From assembly GCF_900130045.1 (NCBI RefSeq), contig NZ_FQXT01000003.1, positions 186,001 through 250,000 of the forward strand: a stretch of 64,000 nt of DNA. Direction: 5' to 3'. The notes beneath the pieces are model-generated. The model searched no databases and was not told the DNA's origin. It was given only the letters and a program-made list of their open reading frames with translations. Both the position numbers and the translations under genes were made by a program. Shown one piece after another: positions 45,111-52,738 of this stretch (the stretch's first letter is position 1; each line of letters starts with the position of its first letter). The stretch is from Leeuwenhoekiella palythoae (lineage in GTDB: Bacteria; Bacteroidota; Bacteroidia; Flavobacteriales; Flavobacteriaceae).

Positions 45111-45437
45111 ATGCGTCGCGTAATAGTTGATTTTAAAAAGCTTACCCCAGAGATTCTTGCGCTTCTGGTTGATAAGTACCCCTACGGATATGATGATGAC
45201 CACATCATATCATTTAAAAATGCTCAAAACGAAACCATCGAGTGTGTAGAAGTACGCACTGCAGATACGATATACTTGGTGAAGGTGAGTAAAAAGTTAG
45301 AAACGTCTATGGAAAATTATGACGTTGAAGATTATGATGATGATGATCTAAACGAGCCAATTTCTGAAATCCCTGAAAAAATGGATGAAGAAGATGAGGA
45401 AATGGTTGATGATGAATCTGAAGAAGACGAGGATTAG
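45111..45437 (+). CDS. small acidic protein of unknown function
   Basis: 108 residues. The first ~65 form a compact domain (RRVIVDFKKLTPEILALLVD, VEVRTADTIYLVKVS). The last ~40 are almost entirely Asp/Glu (EDYDDDDLNEPI, EEDEEMVDDESEEDED). This is a conserved flavobacterial protein, by my recollection, without assigned function. The tail could bind basic partners or metal, as in RNA-polymerase delta-like proteins. It has its own transcript, closed by the terminator at 45461. Confidence 0.75.
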   Translation: MRRVIVDFKKLTPEILALLVDKYPYGYDDDHIISFKNAQNETIECVEVRTADTIYLVKVSKKLETSMENYDVEDYDDDDLNEPISEIPEKMDEEDEEMVDDESEEDED

Positions 45438-45460
45438 AACGGTTCTTCAGTAATAAGCAT

Positions 45461-45494
45461 AAAAAAAGCTCTTGCTAATGCAAGAGCTTTTTTT
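45461..45494. terminator. bidirectional terminator
   Basis: Near-perfect 15-base stem aaaaaaagctcttgc / gcaagagcttttttt with a 4-base loop; A- and T-runs on either side serve the acidic-protein gene and trxB. Confidence 0.95.
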
Positions 45495-45519
45495 ATTTGT
45501 AAGCATGTTATAAGTATTA

Positions 45520-46476
45520 TTATGCTTCAACTTTTTCTTCCACAGATGCTAAATAACGTTCTGCATCTAGTGCTGCCATACATCCTGTTCCAGCGGCAGT
45601 AATAGCCTGACGGTATTCTTTATCTTGAACATCTCCACTCGCAAACACACCAGGTTTACCGGTTTTAGTAGATTTTCCTTCAGTAAGAATATAACCGGTT
45701 TCGTCCATTTCCAGCTGTCCTTTAAAAATGTCAGTATTCGGCTTGTGACCAATAGCGATAAATAGACCTGTGATCTCGATTTCAGATACTTCTTTAGTCT
45801 GATTGTTGATCATTTTCAATCCTTCTACTACTTGCTCACCTACTACTTCTTCAACTTCAGTATTATAAAGTACGGTGATATTTTTTCTTGAATTCACACG
45901 ATGTTGCATTGCTTTTGAAGCACGCATCTCATCTTTACGCACAAGCATTGTAACGTGCTCACAAATGTTAGCAAGATAAGTAGCTTCTTCCGCAGCAGTG
46001 TCCCCACCACCTACGATAGCCACACGCTGATTTTTATAGAAAAATCCATCACAAACCGCACAGGCCGAAACACCACCACCGCGCAAGCGCTGCTCACTAG
46101 GTAACCCGAGGTAGCGCGCTGTTGCACCTGTTGAAATGATCACAGATTCTGCTTCGATCTCAGTAGTATTATCTACGGTAGCTTTATGAATGCCTCCTTC
46201 CTCAGAAGAAAATTCAACGTTGGTAATCATTCCTATACGCACTTCGGTACCAAAACGTTCTGCTTGTTGCTGCAACTGCACCATCATAGTTGGACCGTCA
46301 ATTCCTTCAGGATATCCGGGAAAATTATCAACTTCAGTGGTCGTAGTTAATTGTCCACCGGGTTCCATACCTGTGTAGACTACCGGTTTCAAATCTGCTC
46401 TTGAAGCATAAATTGCTGCGGTGTAACCTGCAGGACCAGACCCAATAATTAAACATTTAATACGTTCTACTGCCAT
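45520..46476 (-). CDS. trxB: thioredoxin reductase
   Basis: 318-residue FAD/NADPH flavoprotein. FAD motif IIGSGPAGYTAAIYASRA, redox-active CAVC in SACAVCDGFFYK, NADPH motif IVGGGDTAAEEATYLA, C-terminal FASGDVQDKEYRQAITAAGTG. It reduces thioredoxin for ribonucleotide reductase and thiol repair. Single gene, ended by the terminator at 45461. Confidence 0.97.
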   Translation of the reverse strand: MAVERIKCLIIGSGPAGYTAAIYASRADLKPVVYTGMEPGGQLTTTTEVDNFPGYPEGIDGPTMMVQLQQQAERFGTEVRIGMITNVEFSSEEGGIHKATVDNTTEIEAESVIISTGATARYLGLPSEQRLRGGGVSACAVCDGFFYKNQRVAIVGGGDTAAEEATYLANICEHVTMLVRKDEMRASKAMQHRVNSRKNITVLYNTEVEEVVGEQVVEGLKMINNQTKEVSEIEITGLFIAIGHKPNTDIFKGQLEMDETGYILTEGKSTKTGKPGVFASGDVQDKEYRQAITAAGTGCMAALDAERYLASVEEKVEA

Positions 46477-46720
46477 TTTATTTAAATATTATCCACGTGC
46501 TGTGGAATTCTACATTTTTTATATTTATTGAAAGATCAACTCTTGGCCTAATATCATAAACTCTAGTGATCTAAACAAAAATAGTTTTTTAGCTATACTT
46601 ATAAAGACTAGTCAATCGCTAATTATAAGTCGTTATTAACAATGCAAATTTACACCGATGTTTGAATTCTACTATTAGGGATTGTTAGGTTTTCACTATT
46701 TTTAAATCAAAATTTCTTAT

Positions 46721-47851
46721 ATGAAAAACTTTAGCATTCTTCTTTTATCCGTGCTTACCACAGTAATCGCTTGTGCTCAAAACCCTAAAGAGGTTAAAGA
46801 TAATGATGTACCTATTACAGTTTCTGAAGCCTACGAATACGAAGTCATTGTTCCTGACTTGATCAATCCTTGGGGAATGGCATTCTTGCCAGACGGAAGC
46901 TTACTCATAACAGAGAAATCAGGCGAACTAATTCACTTTGTAAACGGTGAGAAAATAACTATTGACGGAGTTCCGGAAGTTTACAATCGGGGGCAAGGCG
47001 GATTATTAGATATTCAGTTGAGTCCGAATTATGAAAGTGACGGATTTATATATTTCACCTACTCTTCTACCGAAGGTGAAGCCAAAGGAGGAAACACTGC
47101 GCTTATGCGTGCGCAATTATCGGGCAATAGCCTCAGTAATCAAGAAGTGCTTTATAAAGCTACGCCCAATACCACTAAAGGCCAGCACTGGGGTAGTCGT
47201 ATCGTATTTGACGATGCTGGCCACGTATTTTTTACAGCAGGTGAACGTGGTGAGCGTGATATTAATCCACAAGATATCACTCGCGACAACGGTAAAGTGT
47301 ACCGCTTAAATTTAGACGGAAGTATACCCACAGATAATCCATTCGTAGGAACTGAAAATGCTAAAGAGGCCATTTGGTCTTACGGGCATCGCAATCCGCA
47401 AGGGATGCTCATCAACCCAGAAACAAACGAAATTTGGGTGCACGAGCACGGTCCACGTGGTGGCGATGAAATCAATGTAATTAAAAAAGGTGCTAATTAT
47501 GGCTGGCCGGTCATTACCTACGGAATCAATTACAGCGGTACAGATATTACAGACATTACCAAAAAGGAAGGAATGGAGCAACCTCTTTACTATTGGGTAC
47601 CTTCAATCGCACCTAGCGGAATGGCAATGGTTACCAGTGATGCCTATCCAGAATTAAAAGGCAACCTTTTAGTAGGTTCTCTTAAGTTTGTTTATCTCGA
47701 AGCACTCTATTTAGATGAAAACAATTCAGTTATAAAAAGAGAAAAACTGCTGGACGGTGTTGGTCGTGTGCGTAATGTAATTCAAGGCCCAGACGGCTTC
47801 GTTTATGTTGGTGTTGAAGGAGTAGGAATCGTAAAACTTGTACAAAATTGA
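46721..47851 (+). CDS. PQQ-dependent aldose/sugar dehydrogenase, predicted lipoprotein
   Basis: 376 residues. The N-terminus MKNFSILLLSVLTTVIACAQN has a signal sequence ending in a lipobox-like VIAC, so it may be lipid-anchored. The rest is a six-bladed propeller of the soluble glucose/sorbosone dehydrogenase family: NPWGMAFLPDGSLLITEKSG, SPNYESDGFIYFTY, WGSRIVFDDAGH, GHRNPQGMLINPE, HEHGPRGGDEINVI. It oxidises aldoses in the periplasm with PQQ. Coupled to the next cytochrome c gene by a 4-base overlap. Confidence 0.9.
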   Translation: MKNFSILLLSVLTTVIACAQNPKEVKDNDVPITVSEAYEYEVIVPDLINPWGMAFLPDGSLLITEKSGELIHFVNGEKITIDGVPEVYNRGQGGLLDIQLSPNYESDGFIYFTYSSTEGEAKGGNTALMRAQLSGNSLSNQEVLYKATPNTTKGQHWGSRIVFDDAGHVFFTAGERGERDINPQDITRDNGKVYRLNLDGSIPTDNPFVGTENAKEAIWSYGHRNPQGMLINPETNEIWVHEHGPRGGDEINVIKKGANYGWPVITYGINYSGTDITDITKKEGMEQPLYYWVPSIAPSGMAMVTSDAYPELKGNLLVGSLKFVYLEALYLDENNSVIKREKLLDGVGRVRNVIQGPDGFVYVGVEGVGIVKLVQN

Positions 47852-48300
47852 AAACTGCATTAATCACACTCGCGAGCTTCGCAATTATTATAATTTTTTC
47901 AGCGTCTAAAGGAGATCAAAGTTTTGGCACTAGTGCGTCTGTTTATATTCCTATTCAAAAGGATACCTCATTGCAAAACAGTATAAAGCGCGGAAAGACC
48001 GTGTACGAAGACTTTTGTATGCAATGTCATATGGCGACCGGAGAAGGTATTCCGGGGGCATTTCCGCCTTTGGCTAAAGCAGATTATTTATTAAATAATA
48101 GAACCAAAGCTATTCACGCGGTGAAATACGGTTTACAAGGCCCTATAACCGTAAACGGAACCGATTATAACAGTATAATGGCTCCGTTAGGATTGTATGA
48201 TGACGAGGTTGCAGATGTTATGAATTACATCTTAAATTCCTGGGGAAATTCTTCAGATAAACCCGTCACCGAAAAAGAAGTTGCGGCGATAGAGAAATAG
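47848..48300 (+). CDS. periplasmic cytochrome c
   Basis: 150 residues. Starts with TTG overlapping the dehydrogenase stop (TTGA); no ATG is available before the haem site. The signal sequence is followed by a single haem-binding CMQCH, with the axial Met probably in NSIMAPLGLYDDE. It is therefore a monohaem class I cytochrome c. It is the likely electron acceptor for the sugar dehydrogenase. Confidence 0.88.
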   Translation: MKTALITLASFAIIIIFSASKGDQSFGTSASVYIPIQKDTSLQNSIKRGKTVYEDFCMQCHMATGEGIPGAFPPLAKADYLLNNRTKAIHAVKYGLQGPITVNGTDYNSIMAPLGLYDDEVADVMNYILNSWGNSSDKPVTEKEVAAIEK

Positions 48301-48747
48301 CTATTCGATACGTTTGTAGTTTTCAGAGAAAATACGATTACCTTCTTCATCCACAGTGATTTGACTGTATTCATTCTCTGAAATCTGCAATTCGAATGTA
48401 AAAATACGTAGGGTGTCAATAACATTCATCATGCTCTCCGATCCATACTCTAGCGTTTCTTTAAGCTGATCATCTGAAGCGACATAACTGCCGTATCCAA
48501 ACCATTCAACGGAATCTTTGGGTACATAGCGCGTCCACATCACGCGGTCTTTAGTATACATTTTTATTTGACGATAACCATCAGTCGTTGCTACAGTATC
48601 AACGACTTCATTTTCGTCATAATGATAAAAGTCTCTGAGCTCCCAGGTACCTCTGATTAAAACATCATTGTCCTGTTTGATTTCGGTTTGATTTGTACTG
48701 TAAACAGTACTGATCAAAAAAATAAGCGTTATTAAAGATAGTTTCAT
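48301..48747 (-). CDS. secreted lipocalin-like protein of unknown function
   Basis: 148 residues. Signal peptide MKLSLITLIFLISTVYS; then a small beta-barrel pattern beginning IRGTWELRDFYHYDEN and including ITVDEEGNRIFSENYKRIE, in the style of lipocalin-like DUF proteins. The stop codon abuts that of the cytochrome gene with no gap. Function unknown. Confidence 0.65.
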   Translation of the reverse strand: MKLSLITLIFLISTVYSTNQTEIKQDNDVLIRGTWELRDFYHYDENEVVDTVATTDGYRQIKMYTKDRVMWTRYVPKDSVEWFGYGSYVASDDQLKETLEYGSESMMNVIDTLRIFTFELQISENEYSQITVDEEGNRIFSENYKRIE

Positions 48748-48924
48748 AATATTGAGATTGAGGAATTAAACAAATACTACCTTTAAGGTACAAAAAATTA
48801 TTATTCAATAAACTATAACGTTATAATTTTAAAATATTTAAACAATTAACTTTATTTAATGAATATTCACTAATTGATATAAATTATAGTGGCAACGCTA
48901 TTATGTGTTATATAGGATTAAAAC

Positions 48925-48954
48925 TTTGTGGTCTGTTACAAATATTTATATTTG
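48925..48954 (+). promoter_or_regulatory. Bacteroidota promoter of tRNA-Pro
   Basis: TTTG (48925-48928), 18-base spacer, then TATATTTG (48947-48954): both the -33 and -7 consensus elements. The tRNA starts 16 bases after the -7 element. Confidence 0.85.
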
Positions 48955-48970
48955 CAGCCTGCAAAAATTT

Positions 48971-49045
48971 CGGGATGTAGCTTAGTCCGGTTAAAGTGCG
49001 CGTCTGGGGGGCGCGAGATCGGAGGTTCGAATCCTCTCATCCCGA
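48971..49045 (+). tRNA. tRNA-Pro (anticodon GGG)
   Basis: 75 bases with a complete cloverleaf. Acceptor CGGGATG/CATCCCG, D stem GCTT/AAGT, anticodon stem CGCGT/GCGCG around CTGGGGG (anticodon GGG), T arm GGAGG-TTCGAAT-CCTCT, discriminator A. CCA is not encoded. It reads CCC/CCU proline codons. Preceded by a textbook promoter and followed by a terminator. Confidence 0.96.
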
Positions 49046-49060
49046 CAATACGAAAAAAGA

Positions 49061-49094
49061 AAGCCTGCTGAAGATCATTTTCAGCAGGCTTTTC
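49061..49094. terminator. terminator between tRNA-Pro and the beta-barrel gene
   Basis: Perfect 12-base stem aagcctgctgaa (49061-49072) / ttcagcaggctt (49080-49091), followed by TTTT on the plus strand and A-run/T-run on the other. Confidence 0.92.
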
Positions 49095-49118
49095 ATTAAA
49101 TGATAGGTAACCACTTCC

Positions 49119-50384
49119 CTAGTCAAAATTATGATTGAATAACTTTGGATTGATAACAAGCAGCGCCCATCCCCAATTGTTTGTATTTTCTGAAGTGACT
49201 CCATTTTTGATTAAAGACATATTTGATGAAGCAAACATATGCGAATAGCCCAACTGTAATTTTATATTTTTGATCAACGGCTGCGTATAAACCAGATCTA
49301 ATTCAGTTCCTAAATACTTATCTGTAGTCTCGGCTAATGAACCATTTGAGGTAAAATAATGCAGGGCAGTAAGCAAGGTAGCGCGTTCACCGGTTTTAAA
49401 AACAGCTTTTGCGTGAAAATCATTAAGCCCCACATTATTGGCGTGATTACCCACATAGAAATAATCCATAAACCCGTTGAATTTATGATTGGTCCCATAT
49501 AGAGGAAAAAATGATTTACGGTCTGAACTTCCTTGATCAGAACCACTTAGCAATTCGGCACCTACCCCAAGAAGCGTGCTACCTACTTTATATGTGGCGT
49601 TTAGTGCCAATTGATAAGCAGATAACGACTCATCTACAGGATAGGCTTCACCAAATTGATAATACGCACTTCCTGATAACTTCAGCTTGGCTACAGGAAA
49701 CGTAAAATAAGAACCCACAGTATGCGTATAATACACGCCATCTGCCTGCGTCATATCTTCTTGAGCAAAACGCTGAAAACCTGTATTTAAACCTAGTAAA
49801 CTAAAGCTTGATTGCTCCCAACTTTGCTTAAAATAAACATACTGCATACTCTTATAAGTAAAGAACCCCGGGATGTTATATGTAGTACCTAAAATAGATT
49901 CACCTTGCTGACTAAAAGCAAATCCCAGATCAAGCTGTGTACGTTCTTTTTTATATTTTAAAAGAGCAGCATCGTGAAAACGACCTTGCATAGCCCAATC
50001 TAAACCTCCAAAAATGCGTTGGTCGTCATAAGAGATCACTTGTCTTCCCAACTTGGTAGACCAATGGGTACCCAGTTGAAGTTCTGCCCAAGCTTGAAAG
50101 AGCATAAACGAATCATTACCATCAGCCGGCAGAATCTGTCTCGTATCGCCCCAAGTGCTCACGTCTTGAACTGCAATAAAAAGTTTGAGCTTTTCGGCTG
50201 AGTAATTAAAATTTAAACGTGCTCGTTGTCTTACAAATGCTGCAGGTTCTGCATTGTCTGGAAAAAGCGTAGTAAACCCGTGGCGGTATTCAAAGCGTTG
50301 CCGTAAATCGGCGTCAACAGTAAACTCCTGTGCTCCCATTTGAAACATGCAGAAGAAAAGCAGAGTAATGGTAATGTTTTTCAT
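49119..50384 (-). CDS. outer-membrane beta-barrel (alginate-export-like), probable nitrate-cluster porin
   Basis: 421 residues. Signal peptide MKNITITLLFFCMFQMGAQ; the rest alternates hydrophobic and polar residues in barrel strands with many aromatic ends (FEYRHGFTTLF, RARLNFNYSAEKLKLFIAVQD, GWALLVINPKLF). The RQRARLNFNY / LGRQVISYDDQRIFGG pattern resembles the Alginate_exp family of 16-18-stranded porins. It diverges from cobA at the edge of the nitrate gene cluster, so it may carry nitrate/nitrite across the outer membrane. That is inference from context. Confidence 0.8.
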   Translation of the reverse strand: MKNITITLLFFCMFQMGAQEFTVDADLRQRFEYRHGFTTLFPDNAEPAAFVRQRARLNFNYSAEKLKLFIAVQDVSTWGDTRQILPADGNDSFMLFQAWAELQLGTHWSTKLGRQVISYDDQRIFGGLDWAMQGRFHDAALLKYKKERTQLDLGFAFSQQGESILGTTYNIPGFFTYKSMQYVYFKQSWEQSSFSLLGLNTGFQRFAQEDMTQADGVYYTHTVGSYFTFPVAKLKLSGSAYYQFGEAYPVDESLSAYQLALNATYKVGSTLLGVGAELLSGSDQGSSDRKSFFPLYGTNHKFNGFMDYFYVGNHANNVGLNDFHAKAVFKTGERATLLTALHYFTSNGSLAETTDKYLGTELDLVYTQPLIKNIKLQLGYSHMFASSNMSLIKNGVTSENTNNWGWALLVINPKLFNHNFD

Positions 50385-50407
50385 AATAGCGTTTTAAAAT
50401 TCCCATT

Positions 50408-50415
50408 CAAATATA
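50408..50415 (-). promoter_or_regulatory. -7 element of the beta-barrel promoter (TATATTTG)
   Basis: Minus strand TATATTTG, perfect consensus, 24 bases before the start codon. The palindrome at 50435-50448 lies at about -37. Confidence 0.6.
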
Positions 50416-50434
50416 TTTTAAAATTTGATTTATT

Positions 50435-50448
50435 ACGTATTAATACTT
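50435..50448. promoter_or_regulatory. candidate nitrate-cluster operator (ACGTATTAATACTT)
   Basis: Palindromic core gtattaatac (50437-50446) in acgtattaatactt. It shares the A(A/C)GTATwwATACTT pattern with the site at the narK promoter. It covers the -33 region of the beta-barrel promoter. Confidence 0.5.
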
Positions 50449-50518
50449 AATTTTATTCTAATTATTTGAGATAATTAATTTCAATAGCAATTAATTACAG
50501 AGATTTCAATAAAATAAT

Positions 50519-50532
50519 ACGTATATATATCT
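50519..50532. promoter_or_regulatory. degenerate copy of the same motif before cobA
   Basis: acgtatatatatct, a degenerate version of A(A/C)GTATwwATACTT, ends 5 bases before the cobA ATG. Low information because the region is AT-rich. Confidence 0.3.
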
Positions 50533-50537
50533 AAATT

Positions 50538-51305
50538 ATGAATACAGGAAAACTCATACTACTCGGTGCCGGACCCGGCGATCCAGAATTACTGACGCTA
50601 AAAGGTTTAAAAGCATTGAAAAGTGCAGATATAGTGCTTTATGATGCATTAGTTAATCCCGAAGTATTAAAACACTGCAAACCGGAAACCGAATTGATCT
50701 TTGTTGGAAAACGCAAGGGGTGCTATGCCTATCACCAAGATCAAATAAATGATCTGATTGTAGATAGAGCTCAGAATAATGCTATAGTGGTGCGTCTTAA
50801 AGGCGGTGATCCATTCATTTTTGGTCGCGGTGCCGAAGAAATGCTATACGCTGCTCAACGCGGAATATCGGCAAGCGTAATCCCAGGAATCTCCTCGTGT
50901 AATGCTGTACCTGCATTACAAAATATACCGCTCACAAAGCGAGGTGTTTCTGAAAGTTTTTGGGTGATAACCGGTACGACCAAAGCGCATACGTTATCTA
51001 AGGATGTGGAGCTCGCTGCACAGAGTAACGCAACTGTAGTAATACTTATGGGTACTTCTAAACTCAATGAGATTCTGGACTTATTTAAAGCTCAAAACAA
51101 ATATGAACTGCCCGTAGCCATTATTCAAAATGGCAGTTTAAGTAATGAAAAAATAGCCATAGGAACGGTTAATACCATCGCTCAAATTTACAAAGAGAAA
51201 CAACTGAGTAATCCTGCTATTATTGTTTTAGGCCACGTAGTAAATCATAGAGATCAGATGTTGCAGATCGCTCAGCAAGTAGAAACACAACCGAGCGCTT
51301 ACTGA
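50538..51305 (+). CDS. cobA: uroporphyrinogen-III C-methyltransferase
   Basis: 255 residues. SAM-dependent methylation of uroporphyrinogen III to precorrin-2, the first step to siroheme, the cofactor of NirB. Motifs: LLGAGPGDPELLTLKGLKAL, ADIVLYDALVNPEVL, VRLKGGDPFIFGRGAEEM, and VIPGISSCNAVPA with the SAM pocket. The dehydrogenase/chelatase steps (CysG N-terminal domain) are not fused and not in the window. Its end overlaps the rubredoxin-tailed gene by 7 bases (convergent). Confidence 0.95.
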   Translation: MNTGKLILLGAGPGDPELLTLKGLKALKSADIVLYDALVNPEVLKHCKPETELIFVGKRKGCYAYHQDQINDLIVDRAQNNAIVVRLKGGDPFIFGRGAEEMLYAAQRGISASVIPGISSCNAVPALQNIPLTKRGVSESFWVITGTTKAHTLSKDVELAAQSNATVVILMGTSKLNEILDLFKAQNKYELPVAIIQNGSLSNEKIAIGTVNTIAQIYKEKQLSNPAIIVLGHVVNHRDQMLQIAQQVETQPSAY

Positions 51306-52738
51306 TTCAATTCTGCCATAAAAGATATTTTACTAAAATTCTCTTTTGGCCCCTCACACAACGAGCAACAGTATTCGTTGGGTAGTTTTTCAAAAAGTAC
51401 TCCAGGTTGTATGTTTTGCGTCTGATCGCCAAATCTATAATCATAAATTGTTTGACACGAATTGCACTGATACACCGCTACTTTTATAGTTTGAAGTTTT
51501 GGAGCACTTACTTCTTTTGCAGGTTTTTTATCTCCTAAATTTTTAAAATACATTTGACTAAGTTCCATCAATAAGGCGGGTAATTCAGACTGATCTACAT
51601 CTTGAACGTGCACAATATAATCTTGCGTATTGGGATCAAAATCCCGAGCATAAACAATATTAAAGCTAGCTCTGGCTTCAAATTCAACCGGTAAAACATC
51701 GGGTTTATTTCTTTCGATAACAATTGATGTGAAATACGAACCGCTTCGATAAAAGTCTGCAATGCCAAAGGTTAACCCATATGTGCTGATGTCTTGCTTA
51801 TTGAATGAGTCAACTAAAAACTGTTTTAAATTCAAAGCCATTTCATTCGCAACCGGCAAATGCCAATTGAGCTCAAGCATACTGTGCCTAACATTGATTC
51901 CTGATAACCCTAAGAATTTTTCCCAAGCCAGTTTATCTTCCGAAGGAATTCCTTTAACTATAAATGATTTAAAGGGTGTTAGTGCGATTTTGCCAATTTT
52001 AGAGGTTACACACAAATCACATAATCCTTTTAAAAATTTTATGTCATACTTGTTATTTCGCCAATACAAGCCTAACCAATACTTGCCAGATTGCATACGG
52101 TTCATTCCTTCACAATAAGGAAAAGGTTGAAAATCCATCGCTAAAGGAGATGAAACCGTTTTGTTATTTAAATCGGTAGCATCGATGACCAGATCAAAAA
52201 CCATCTCAACATTCTGGGGTTCTTCTTTCAGAATTCTTTCAACAGCTTCTGCTATCTGTGCCAAATCCCAACTGTAGATCAATACCGGATACATCTGCGT
52301 TTTTTCCCAATGTGGAAGACGCATATATAGATACCAATAATCTTCTTGTTCAGAAGCGATAAAATTCAAGTGTCCTGTAAACAAGGGCACTACGCGCTGT
52401 TTAGGATCTACAATATTTATTTTAAGCTTTGGTGTATTCTGAAACTGTTCGAGAATATATAAGTAACGATCTCCAGTAAGCCAATGGGTACTTGCAAACA
52501 GGTCACTCGTAACATAAGAACTCATTATATTTTCTACCCGATCGCCATCAGGGGTCACCAATCTAAGACTTGAAGAATTATCTACTATTTTATTTTGAGT
52601 CAAAAACAAAATATCCTGTCGAGACCCAAAAGCAATAGTGTCTAAATCTAGACGCTCTGCTTGATCTAGAATAATTTTTAACTCACCAGGAGACACCACT
52701 CCTCCTTTTACAATTACTCTTGAAAATTGCTGTCTCAT
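51299..52738 (-). CDS. rubredoxin-tailed protein with nitrite/sulfite-reductase-like half domain
   Basis: 479 residues. The C-terminal ~55 residues are a rubredoxin: CNSC at 425/428 and CSLC at 458/461, in VAVYQCNSCQTIYDYRFGD and NEYCCSLCEG. The N-terminus (RVIVKGGVVSPGELKIILDQ) resembles the ferredoxin-like half domain of siroheme nitrite/sulfite reductases. A middle part (GLCDLCVTSKIGKIALTPFK) resembles their second half, but the CX5C...CX3C siroheme/[4Fe-4S] motif is absent. It is perhaps an electron carrier or assembly/coupling factor for the nitrate reductase with which it is translationally coupled. Function not established. Confidence 0.75.
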   Translation of the reverse strand: MRQQFSRVIVKGGVVSPGELKIILDQAERLDLDTIAFGSRQDILFLTQNKIVDNSSSLRLVTPDGDRVENIMSSYVTSDLFASTHWLTGDRYLYILEQFQNTPKLKINIVDPKQRVVPLFTGHLNFIASEQEDYWYLYMRLPHWEKTQMYPVLIYSWDLAQIAEAVERILKEEPQNVEMVFDLVIDATDLNNKTVSSPLAMDFQPFPYCEGMNRMQSGKYWLGLYWRNNKYDIKFLKGLCDLCVTSKIGKIALTPFKSFIVKGIPSEDKLAWEKFLGLSGINVRHSMLELNWHLPVANEMALNLKQFLVDSFNKQDISTYGLTFGIADFYRSGSYFTSIVIERNKPDVLPVEFEARASFNIVYARDFDPNTQDYIVHVQDVDQSELPALLMELSQMYFKNLGDKKPAKEVSAPKLQTIKVAVYQCNSCQTIYDYRFGDQTQNIQPGVLFEKLPNEYCCSLCEGPKENFSKISFMAELNQ

